From NCBI GenBank assembly GCA_015490295.1, contig WFYC01000074.1, forward strand, positions 1 through 64,000: 64,000 nt of DNA, given 5' to 3'. This DNA comes from Hydrogenimonas sp. GTDB taxonomy: Bacteria; Campylobacterota; Campylobacteria; Campylobacterales; Hydrogenimonadaceae. Shown piece after piece: positions 35,196 through 43,176 of this stretch; position 1 is the stretch's first letter; every line of letters starts with the position of its first letter. The position numbers and the translations under genes were made by a program. The notes below the pieces were generated by a model. That model did no database searches. It had not been told where the DNA came from and saw only the letters and a program-made list of their open reading frames with translations.

Positions 35196-35596
35196 AGGGA
35201 ACGGTTTTTATGCTGATATCGGCGCACCTGTGGGTAATGAGCGCTTTCGCGGGGGAGGCGGAGGATATTTTGAAGAAGTTCGACGCCCTCGAAAGCATCC
35301 ATATTCCGTCCGCGGTCGAGTACAGGGTGTACGACCCCTTCAAGCGTGCGGCTCCTATGGTCAAAAAGAGCGGCAGAGGGCTTGCGGCGCACCGGCCCGT
35401 TCCCATAAGGGTGACGGCAGTAATGAACGACAGGGCTTTCGTGAACGGCAGGTGGGTTCGTACCGGCGAAAGGATCGGCCGCTATAAGATAGCCCGAATA
35501 GGAGGCGGCGGGGTCGTGCTAAAAAGAGGAAATACCACCCGTTTTGTGCCGCTCGGCAAGAGGAAGAGAATTTTGAAGATCGAGGAAAATCTATAA
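35192..35596 (+). CDS. mshK: MshK-like (PilP-type) periplasmic protein
   Basis: 134 residues. Short signal peptide (MLISAHLWVMSAFAGEA), a flexible stretch and a small beta domain (ITAVMNDRAFVNGRWVRTGERI). This shape fits MshK/PilP, which links the platform to the secretin. GTG start overlapping the previous stop. Confidence 0.68.
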   Translation: MKGTVFMLISAHLWVMSAFAGEAEDILKKFDALESIHIPSAVEYRVYDPFKRAAPMVKKSGRGLAAHRPVPIRVTAVMNDRAFVNGRWVRTGERIGRYKIARIGGGGVVLKRGNTTRFVPLGKRKRILKIEENL

Positions 35597-37119
35597 TGAA
35601 ACGTGCGGTTGTCACACTACTGTTTTTCGCTATGCTGCTATACGGTTCGGCCGACTGCCGGACGAAACTCTTTTCGTTCAAGGTTTCCGGTGCGGGCGGT
35701 ACGGTTACCCTGTACGACGTTCTCGAAAATCTCGCGGATACCTGTGAATTCAGCGTGATGTTCGCCGACAAAGAGGTACAGAGGGTTCTAAAGAGCCCGT
35801 TGAAGATGGTCTATATAAAAGATTACACCCTCGAAGATATGTTCCACTTCCTTTTTGACGACCACAATATGTTCTACGACTTTGACCGCGAAAGAAGGGT
35901 CTTGACGATATCGTACATAGAGACGAAATCTTTTCACATAGACTATGTGAATCTAAGCGAGCTGAAGACAGAGTCGGTGAAATCGATAACGGTCGGAGCC
36001 TCCGGAAACCAGGGCGGAGTATACGGCACGACGGGCGGATACAGCAGCGGCGGTACGGCAGGCAAAAGCGGTTACGGGGGTACGGGAGGCGGTGATAACT
36101 CCGACTACACGACCATAAAGACCGTTACCGAGTTCAACTTCTGGAGCGACTTCAAGAGCCAGATAGACGCGATATTGCAGCGTGACGAAGATAGCCATAC
36201 GGTCAAAAGCAAAGCGCTTGTAAACAACGAAGGGGGCATCGTTACGGTTACGGGAACGAAGCGGCAGATCGAGCGCGTGCAGAACTATATAGAACAGGTT
36301 ATGGGGAGGCTGCACAAACAGATCATGCTCGAAGCGCGGCTGGTTGAGCTGCGCTACAACGACCAAAACACTACGGGAGTGGACTGGAGCCGTTTCGATC
36401 TCTCTTTGAAAGGGGAGGTGTCGGATACTTACCAAAGAGGTCTATCTTCACTTACCGACCGCCCTTTCTACTCTTTCAGCTACAACTTCACGATGGACGG
36501 GCTTCTCGACTTTTTGCAGCGTTACGGCACTGTAAACACACTATCCAACCCCAAAATCATGACGCTCAACAACCAGCCGGCCGTCATAAACGTGGGAGAC
36601 CAGATAAACTACAAATACCAGACAGGTGCGATTACGACCACCACGACGGGAAACCCTGTAGGTACCAACACATACCAGCTCGGCTCTGTATTTATAGGGC
36701 TTACTCTCAATATCGTACCGGAGGTGACCGACGACGGTTTTATCATACTGCGCGTCAATCCGGTCGTAAGTGAAATGCTTGGGGAGAGCAGTGTCAACGA
36801 CCTGACATATACCCAGCCCGGTAACGATGCGGATGGTGTGCGAAGCATGCCGCCGGATGTCAAGATAAAGCAGCTCACCTCCATAGTGAAGGTGAAGAAC
36901 GGCCACAAGGTGATCATTGGTGGCTTGATAAGCAACCGCACCTACTCCACCAACACGAAAGTACCGGTGCTTGGAAGTCTTCCGTTGGTCGGAAAGGCGT
37001 TCAGCCATAACGGTACGCAGAGCCAGAAGGTGGAGCTCATTATCATACTGACTCCAAAAATCGTGGACGGAACATCTTTCCCATCCATCGAAGACGCGCT
37101 TCAGATGGGGAGTAGATAG
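35596..37119 (+). CDS. mshL: MshL secretin
   Basis: 507 residues. Signal peptide, N-terminal STN/N0-like domain (KVSGAGGTVTLYDVLENLAD), a Gly/Ser-rich linker (about 130-165), then the secretin C-terminal domain with VTGTKRQIERVQ, STNP-type NTLSNPKIMTLNNQPAVI and KTKVPVLGSLPLVGKAF-type end motifs. Forms the outer-membrane gate of the pilus. Overlaps the previous gene by one base. Confidence 0.88.
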   Translation: MKRAVVTLLFFAMLLYGSADCRTKLFSFKVSGAGGTVTLYDVLENLADTCEFSVMFADKEVQRVLKSPLKMVYIKDYTLEDMFHFLFDDHNMFYDFDRERRVLTISYIETKSFHIDYVNLSELKTESVKSITVGASGNQGGVYGTTGGYSSGGTAGKSGYGGTGGGDNSDYTTIKTVTEFNFWSDFKSQIDAILQRDEDSHTVKSKALVNNEGGIVTVTGTKRQIERVQNYIEQVMGRLHKQIMLEARLVELRYNDQNTTGVDWSRFDLSLKGEVSDTYQRGLSSLTDRPFYSFSYNFTMDGLLDFLQRYGTVNTLSNPKIMTLNNQPAVINVGDQINYKYQTGAITTTTTGNPVGTNTYQLGSVFIGLTLNIVPEVTDDGFIILRVNPVVSEMLGESSVNDLTYTQPGNDADGVRSMPPDVKIKQLTSIVKVKNGHKVIIGGLISNRTYSTNTKVPVLGSLPLVGKAFSHNGTQSQKVELIIILTPKIVDGTSFPSIEDALQMGSR

Positions 37120-37911
37120 ATGCTCGACTATAAAAGGGCGGCCGCCCTCTTCGAAGATAGAGCCGACAGCGGAGACTATTTTGATTCGGCGAGTGCCGAG
37201 CGTTCGCGAAGCACACTAAGAAGAGTGGTCGGGGAAGAGGAGAGGAGACCCCTTTTCCTTCTTGGAGAGCCCGGGGTCGGAAAGAGTCATATGCTCGAAA
37301 CGGTTGCCGAAGAGATGGGGAGCGAGCGGCTGATCGTGCATCTGAAAGAGCCATTTTTCGAGCCGAAAGATTTCCTGGAGCGTCTGTTGCGCGAGGCTGG
37401 AAAAAGTGTGGATGGCGGATTGGAGGAGATGAAGAGGGCAGCCGTCGATACTTACGGCGAAAGAGAGCATCTGATCATGATAGACGAAGCGCAGATTCTC
37501 GATGAGAAGTCGCTCGAGTTTTTGAGAATCCTGGCCGATACGAAAGCTTTCAGGCTGCTCCTTTCGATGCATCGCAAAGAGGGTGAAGAGATTCTGGCCA
37601 AACCCCATTTCAGGACCAGAAGCCACCGTGTCGTGGAGATCGGCACCCTCTCGGCGGACGAGGTGCGGCGCTATATTGAGGGGAGGCTGAGAGAGAATGG
37701 GCTGGATGAGGTTTCACGCATATTCGAGCCGAAGCACTTCAAACGCATATACCGCTACACCGAGGGGAACTTCAGGACTCTCAAGCGGATGGTGCAGACC
37801 CTCTTCGAACTGATGGAGCACGCAAAAAGCGAGGGGCTCACAAAATATGCCAGGCCGAACAGCTGTACCCTGGATATGGCCGCACTCGATCTGGAGCTGA
37901 TAGATGCATAG
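37120..37911 (+). CDS. mshM: MshM-like ExeA-type AAA ATPase
   Basis: 263 residues. Walker A GEPGVGKSHM, Walker B LIMIDEAQ, sensor-type region and C-terminal helical domain. ExeA/MshM proteins help secretin assembly through peptidoglycan. Starts right after the mshL stop with no gap. Confidence 0.82.
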   Translation: MLDYKRAAALFEDRADSGDYFDSASAERSRSTLRRVVGEEERRPLFLLGEPGVGKSHMLETVAEEMGSERLIVHLKEPFFEPKDFLERLLREAGKSVDGGLEEMKRAAVDTYGEREHLIMIDEAQILDEKSLEFLRILADTKAFRLLLSMHRKEGEEILAKPHFRTRSHRVVEIGTLSADEVRRYIEGRLRENGLDEVSRIFEPKHFKRIYRYTEGNFRTLKRMVQTLFELMEHAKSEGLTKYARPNSCTLDMAALDLELIDA

Positions 37912-38689
37912 CCGTTTCGAATCGCTTCTGCGCAGGTGCAGATCGAGAAGGAGAAAAATCATCGCCAAACGAATCGCTGCGGTTTCGCTGCTCCTTGTTT
38001 TGGGAGGCGTTGCGGCATATCTTACTTGGTATAACGGTGCTCTTTTAAACGGTGGCTGGAAAGAGCAGAGCCGTGAAACCTCTTTGGTAACAACTGTGCA
38101 GAGCATGACGGAGTCTGTGAGAGCGAAACCGGCTTTGAAAGATGTGCATCCCAAAACCGAGGTGGCCGCCGAGCCGAAGGGGCAGATCGAAAAAAGCGGC
38201 GGCGAAATGGTTATGAAAGAGAAAAAGAGCGCTTTGCAAAATGGTGAAAAGAGTGAGCCGAAAGAGATAAAAAAAGAGGCTGCAAAAGAGGCAGTGAAGC
38301 CGGAACCGAAAGTGAATAGGGATGTGCTGACGGAAGCGTTGAAGCCGGAAGCCGAAAAAGCGGAAGCGGAACCGAAGATCCGGCTGGAGGTAAGGGAAGT
38401 TACAGGTATAGACGCGCTGCTCGAGCAGTATGCGAATTCGCCAAGATACTCCGTAGCTCTTAAAATAGCTCGGAAATATTATGACGAGGGGGATTTCGAA
38501 AAAGCCTCTTTGTGGGCCAGGAAAGCGAACGTTCTTGATCGTGACGACGAGAGGGCGTGGATCATCTACGCGCAGTCGGAGTACGCGCTCGGGCGCGAGG
38601 AGCGTGCAAAACGGATACTCATACTCTTTCTAGACTACAAAGATTCGGCAAAAGCGCGCTCTTTGCTGATGACATGGGGCAGGGAATGA
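37904..38689 (+). CDS. mshN: MshN-like TPR protein
   Basis: 261 residues. One membrane helix (VSLLLVLGGVAAYLTWY), a Lys/Glu-rich linker, and C-terminal TPR repeats (YSVALKIARKYYDEGDFEKASLWARKA). Matches MshN in order and domain plan. Overlaps mshM by 8 bases and mshE by ATGA. Confidence 0.75.
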   Translation: MHSRFESLLRRCRSRRRKIIAKRIAAVSLLLVLGGVAAYLTWYNGALLNGGWKEQSRETSLVTTVQSMTESVRAKPALKDVHPKTEVAAEPKGQIEKSGGEMVMKEKKSALQNGEKSEPKEIKKEAAKEAVKPEPKVNRDVLTEALKPEAEKAEAEPKIRLEVREVTGIDALLEQYANSPRYSVALKIARKYYDEGDFEKASLWARKANVLDRDDERAWIIYAQSEYALGREERAKRILILFLDYKDSAKARSLLMTWGRE

Positions 38690-40356
38690 TAAAACAGAGT
38701 GTAAGACTGGGCGATATACTGGTCGAAAAAGGTCTCATCACCGAAGATGAACTGACGGAGGCTCTAAAGAAGCAGAAAGAGAGCGACTACTCCAAAAAGC
38801 TGGGTGAGATTCTGGTAGATGAGGGTTTCGTGACAGAAAGGGAGATAGCGGAGCAGCTCGCGAGTCAGCTCAGGCTGGAGTTTGTGGACCTCTACGGCGT
38901 GGAGCTGGATCTGAAGCTGCTCGAGCAGTTTCCGCTCCAGGTTCTCAAAAACGCATGGGCGGTACCGTTTGGGGAGGATGAGGAGAGCATATTCGTAGCC
39001 ACTTCCGATCCGCTTAACTACGATGCTCTCGAGGTTCTCGAAAGAAGTGTGGTAACGAAGCCGATCAAACTCTTTCTGGCTATGAAGGGCGAGATTCAGC
39101 ACATATTTCAGCGCATTGAGATTATAGATTCCACCAGGTCGATCGTGGCCGAAGTGAAGCGAGAAATAAAACAGCATGGCATCAAAAACGAGAGTGAAGA
39201 GAGTGCTGTTTTGAAGCTTATAAAGCTCATCATAAAAGATGCCGTAATCCGCAACGCGAGCGACCTGCACATAGAGCCGGACGCCTACGAGGCATCGGTA
39301 CGTGCCAGGGTGGACGGTGTGCTTCACGAGACCTTCGTCTTCGATCTGGAGGTCTACACCGCACTCGCTTCGCGCATAAAGATACTCGGAAACCTCGACA
39401 TATCTGAGCGCAGAAAGTCGCAGGACGGCAGGTTTATGCTGGTTGTCGACGGCAAAGAGTACGACTTCAGGCTCTCGGCGACCCCAACCCTGCACGGTGA
39501 GTCGATAGTGATGCGTATTCTCGACCAGCAGAAGGTTCTGATGAAGATGTCAGAGCTCGGGTTCGAAGAGGAGAATCTTAAAAGCTTCCATGAAGTGATT
39601 CACCAGCCCTACGGCATAGTTCTGCTCACGGGCCCTACCGGCAGCGGAAAGACGACGACCCTGTATGCCGCCTTGAACGAGATCAAAAGCATCGAAAACA
39701 AGGTGCTGACCATAGAGGATCCCGTAGAGTACCAGCTCCCCCTCATTCAGCAGGTGCAGGTCAACGAAAAGATCGGCTTCACATTTGCGAAGGCCCTGAA
39801 ATCTTTTCTGAGGCAGGATCCCGACATCATAATGGTGGGAGAGATTCGCGACTTCGAGACGCTATCCGCAGCCGCCCAGGCATCGCTTACCGGTCACCTC
39901 GTCTTCTCCACACTCCATACCAACGACGCCCCGAGCGCCGTCAGCAGGATGGTCCAGATGGGGCTGGAGCCCTATCTGATAGCCGATGCGCTCATAGCCG
40001 TAGTGGCACAGCGCCTCGTGCGTAAAATCTGCCCCTACTGCAAAACCGAGAGCAGGCCCCACCACGACCTGATAAAGAGGGTAGAGAAGTACCTGCCCGA
40101 AAATCCGCTCTTCTACAAGGGCAAAGGGTGCCCAGAGTGCGAGATGACCGGCTACATGGGAAGAACGCTGATAGTGGAGATAATGAGCGTAAACGAAGCG
40201 GTCGCACAGAAGATCTCCGAAGGGGCATCCAGGCTCGAGATAGCCAAAACGGCGCTCGAATCGGGGCAGTACCGCCCGATGGTCGAAGATGGCGTCAGAA
40301 AGGTTCTCGGCGGAGTCACCACCCTCGAAGAGGTATTGAGAGTTACGCGGAGCTGA
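38686..40356 (+). CDS. mshE: MshE pilus-extension ATPase
   Basis: 556 residues. N-terminal MshEN domain (RLGDILVEKGLITEDELTEAL; in other MshE proteins this region binds c-di-GMP), then the PilB/GspE ATPase with Walker A GPTGSGKTTT, Walker B region IMVGEIRD and the zinc motif CPYC...CPEC. Start moved from the track ORF to ATG 38686 (ATGA overlap with mshN). It powers pilus assembly. Confidence 0.9.
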   Translation: MIKQSVRLGDILVEKGLITEDELTEALKKQKESDYSKKLGEILVDEGFVTEREIAEQLASQLRLEFVDLYGVELDLKLLEQFPLQVLKNAWAVPFGEDEESIFVATSDPLNYDALEVLERSVVTKPIKLFLAMKGEIQHIFQRIEIIDSTRSIVAEVKREIKQHGIKNESEESAVLKLIKLIIKDAVIRNASDLHIEPDAYEASVRARVDGVLHETFVFDLEVYTALASRIKILGNLDISERRKSQDGRFMLVVDGKEYDFRLSATPTLHGESIVMRILDQQKVLMKMSELGFEEENLKSFHEVIHQPYGIVLLTGPTGSGKTTTLYAALNEIKSIENKVLTIEDPVEYQLPLIQQVQVNEKIGFTFAKALKSFLRQDPDIIMVGEIRDFETLSAAAQASLTGHLVFSTLHTNDAPSAVSRMVQMGLEPYLIADALIAVVAQRLVRKICPYCKTESRPHHDLIKRVEKYLPENPLFYKGKGCPECEMTGYMGRTLIVEIMSVNEAVAQKISEGASRLEIAKTALESGQYRPMVEDGVRKVLGGVTTLEEVLRVTRS

Positions 40357-40358
40357 AT

Positions 40359-41600
40359 ATGCGCTACTTCAGGATAGATTACAGGCAGGGGAACAGGCGC
40401 GAATCGGTCGTACTCGAGGCGCAGTCGAAAATGGATGCGGTAACCGAGTTCAGGCAGCGCACCCTCGGCGTCATGCTATCGGTAAAGGAGGTCTCGAAGC
40501 CCTTTTCGCTGAAACTGCGAAAGTGGCTGGAAGCCAACAGGTCGCCGGTGCGCCGCAAAAGGGTCTCTCAGGAGCCCTACATAGCGACACTGAGGCAGAT
40601 ATCGGTTATGCTCGATGCCGGACTTCCGATAAACCAGTGCCTCGAAGAGGCGATACGCTCCACCGACGACGAGATGCTCAAAGAGATTCTTCGCTCACTG
40701 CTCTCTGATATCGAGAGCGGTATGAGCCTCAGCGAAGCGCTCGAACCTTTCAGAGTCCAGCTCGGCAGCATCTCCCTCTCTATGTTCAACCTCGGAGAGC
40801 AGACCGGAACGCTTTCAGACTCGATAAAAAAACTGGCAGAGATACTCGAGCAGATCCAGCACAACAGGCGTGAGCTCGTGCGGGCGACTCGCTATCCGCT
40901 CTTTACGATCATTGCGATGATGCTCGCTTTTGTCGTCGTTATCCTTATGGTCGTTCCGCAGTTTCAGGAGATATTCGCCGAAAGCGGGGCCGATCTGCCT
41001 TTCCCGACACAGCTTCTGATCTGGGTGGAGCATGCGATGACGGAATATGGCCCCTTCATCGTAGCGGGTGCAGTCGTTTTGAGCCTCCTTTTTTCGTACA
41101 TCTACGGAAAAAATGAAAAAGTGAGGCTCGAAGCGGACCGTCTGCTGCTTAAAGTCTATATCGTAGGCAAGGTGACGCACTACGCGATGGTGGGACGCTT
41201 CGTCTATATATTCAACGTTTTGCTCAATGCCGGCATTCCGATAACCGATGCACTCGATGCGGCCATAGGTGTAGTGGAGAACAGCTATATGAAAAGGCGT
41301 CTCGAGGCGATAAAAAGGGCCATAGAAGAGGGGCGTCCGCTCCACAGCGGCTTCGAAGAGAGCGGACTCTTCGCGAACATGATAGTGCAGATGGTAAAGG
41401 CGGGCGAGCAGGGCGGCGCGCTGGGTACGATGCTTCAGAAGGTCACCGATTACTACCAGGAGAGGTATCAGCACATAGTCGACAATGTAGCATCGATGAT
41501 CGAACCGATACTGATAGCAGCGATAGCCGGGTTCGTACTGGTGCTGGCGCTTGGAATATTCCTGCCCATGTGGAGCATGGCCGAAGTGATGGGGATGTGA
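40359..41600 (+). CDS. mshG: MshG inner-membrane platform protein (GspF/PilC family)
   Basis: 413 residues. Two GspF-type repeats with LDAGLPINQCLEEA and LNAGIPITDALDAA motifs and three membrane helices. Preceded by 2 bases after mshE. The last gene before a 31-residue peptide. Confidence 0.9.
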   Translation: MRYFRIDYRQGNRRESVVLEAQSKMDAVTEFRQRTLGVMLSVKEVSKPFSLKLRKWLEANRSPVRRKRVSQEPYIATLRQISVMLDAGLPINQCLEEAIRSTDDEMLKEILRSLLSDIESGMSLSEALEPFRVQLGSISLSMFNLGEQTGTLSDSIKKLAEILEQIQHNRRELVRATRYPLFTIIAMMLAFVVVILMVVPQFQEIFAESGADLPFPTQLLIWVEHAMTEYGPFIVAGAVVLSLLFSYIYGKNEKVRLEADRLLLKVYIVGKVTHYAMVGRFVYIFNVLLNAGIPITDALDAAIGVVENSYMKRRLEAIKRAIEEGRPLHSGFEESGLFANMIVQMVKAGEQGGALGTMLQKVTDYYQERYQHIVDNVASMIEPILIAAIAGFVLVLALGIFLPMWSMAEVMGM

Positions 41601-41695
41601 TGGAGAGCGAATTCGGAACGATAACGGTTGCGGTGATAAGCACGCTCATTCTGGCGTTCGGACTCTGGATTATCAGAAAGTTGACACAGATATAG
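41600..41695 (+). CDS. 31-residue membrane peptide at the end of the MSHA operon
   Basis: An ORF missed by the track: MESEFGTITVAVISTLILAFGLWIIRKLTQI. A single membrane helix with charged ends, TGATG overlap with mshG, no other gene between it and the terminator. It occupies the position of mshF in Vibrio loci but is far shorter and shows no visible homology. Likely real because of the overlap and hydrophobic design. Confidence 0.62.
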   Translation: MESEFGTITVAVISTLILAFGLWIIRKLTQI

Positions 41696-41741
41696 GGGGC
41701 GGCCTTTTTCGGCTCTATCCTGCGTCGAACCGGAAAAAGAG

Positions 41742-41790
41742 AACGAAACGCCCGACCTGCGGGGATGGGGGCCGGGTGTTTCGTTTTCAT
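41742..41790. terminator. Convergent terminator between MSHA operon and pilin genes
   Basis: ACGAAACGCCCG pairs with CGGGTGTTTCGT (one G-T) around a 19-base loop, followed by TTTTC on the + strand. The other strand reads out as a weaker signal. It separates two converging units. Confidence 0.7.
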
Positions 41791-41813
41791 TTGGTATTGG
41801 CATTATGCGGGTG

Positions 41814-42290
41814 TCAGTTGTCGATCAGGGTGAAGGTTCCGGAGGTGCTGTTGTACTCCCAGTAGTCGTTTGCGTCCGGTTTGCCGGCAATATCGGGTGA
41901 CGCCGCCTTTACGCCGCCGTTGGAAGCGGGGCCCCTGTAGTAGCCGTCGGCCCCTTTTACCCACTTTACATTTTTTCCATTTTTCAATATTTTGTCGAAC
42001 GGTGCGGTGTCGCTGCTGCCGAGTTTTATCGGGTATCCGGTTGCGGCGTCAAACTGCGCGGGGTCCGAGGGGTCTATGTCGAAACCGCAGGTAAACGAGC
42101 CTTCGTTTATTATCCACTCTCCGTGGCATACGTCTATCGCCGTCTGAACCGACGAGGCGGTGGAGAGTTCCGAGGTTATTTTGGCGTTGTCGCGCATTCC
42201 CAGAAACTTCGGAACGGCGACGCCGCCGAGCACCCCTATGAGAAGAATGACGAATATCAGCTCGATAAGGGTGAAAGCGGCTCTTTTCAT
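41814..42290 (-). CDS. MshA-type major pilin, second of pair
   Basis: 158 residues. Leader MKRAAFTLIELIFVILLIGVLGG, then the pilin fold with two cysteines (about residues 53-65, CHGEW and TCGFD) and a Gly-rich end. Predicted structural subunit of the MSHA pilus. Four bases after the other pilin gene; both face away from the operon they serve. Confidence 0.84.
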   Translation of the reverse strand: MKRAAFTLIELIFVILLIGVLGGVAVPKFLGMRDNAKITSELSTASSVQTAIDVCHGEWIINEGSFTCGFDIDPSDPAQFDAATGYPIKLGSSDTAPFDKILKNGKNVKWVKGADGYYRGPASNGGVKAASPDIAGKPDANDYWEYNSTSGTFTLIDN

Positions 42291-42294
42291 GCGT

Positions 42295-42765
42295 CTACTG
42301 CAGATCTATGTTTACCGTATAGGTGCCGTTGAATGTAGAGTTCGGAGATACGAGCCTTTTGAGCTTCTGGTATTTGTGATTCGCAGAGTCGTTCACGACT
42401 TTTATCTGGGCGGAGAGAACCGGCGGATTCTGAGTGTGGTCAATGAGAATAGTCGCGTTTAGCTCACCGTTTTTGCCCTTGTACTCCCACGCCGTCGAGG
42501 ATGCGTTGTATGTGGCGTTTATGCTCCAGTAAGGAGACCCTTTAACCTCGAAAATATCGGTAATATTGGCGTCGGTCCCGTTAAGGTCGAGTAGGTTAAG
42601 GTATGCGGGCGGTACGGAAGATACGGCATCCTGCACCACTTTGAAGACGTTGGTCACCTCGGCGTTCTGCTTCATTCCCTTGTACTTCGGAATCGCTACA
42701 CCGGCGAGTATTCCTATTATTATGATCACGAAGATCAACTCTATGAGTGTAAACCCTTTTCTCAT
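42295..42765 (-). CDS. MshA-type major pilin, first of pair
   Basis: 156 residues. Leader MRKGFTLIELIFVIIIIGILAG, aligned pilin helix, no cysteine pair in the C-terminal region. Slightly different from its neighbour outside the leader; the pair may form a mixed fibre. TAGGAGTCC precedes the start. Confidence 0.84.
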   Translation of the reverse strand: MRKGFTLIELIFVIIIIGILAGVAIPKYKGMKQNAEVTNVFKVVQDAVSSVPPAYLNLLDLNGTDANITDIFEVKGSPYWSINATYNASSTAWEYKGKNGELNATILIDHTQNPPVLSAQIKVVNDSANHKYQKLKRLVSPNSTFNGTYTVNIDLQ

Positions 42766-42879
42766 AATGGACTCCTATAGTTTCGTTGTTGTCGAATGTG
42801 TTTTCAATATCGTCTCTTTTGGAGAAAATATTTAGCCGGATGCTTTAAAATTTTATCGATCATCGAAGCCGTTACAGAT

Positions 42880-43050
42880 ATGAACCCGCTGGTCGTTAAA
42901 CTCAAACAGGCAGTATGGAGTTATGCATCGGTATCCCACCCTCTGTATCATGAAAATCTTTACGAGATGCAGCGATACTGCGGACCGGATGGTCTGTTTG
43001 GATTGCTGCCAAACATTGAAAAAATGCATGAACTCTTAAAGATTATGTAA
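42880..43050 (+). CDS. Possible 56-residue protein
   Basis: Start ATG 42880 gives MNPLVVKLKQAVWSY and ends KIMPHELLKIM-type helix; no recognised family. No clean ribosome site. It lies in the divergent gap above the pilin pair and may be spurious. Confidence 0.3.
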   Translation: MNPLVVKLKQAVWSYASVSHPLYHENLYEMQRYCGPDGLFGLLPNIEKMHELLKIM

Positions 43051-43176
43051 ATCAAAATTATGTATAGTAATGCGATTAATAAAAAATTATTGTAAAAAAC
43101 CTTATATGGTTTCACTTGAAAATCTCAATACTGCTGAGATTGGTGTTTGACAGATTCTGGTTTTGAAAGGGGTATC

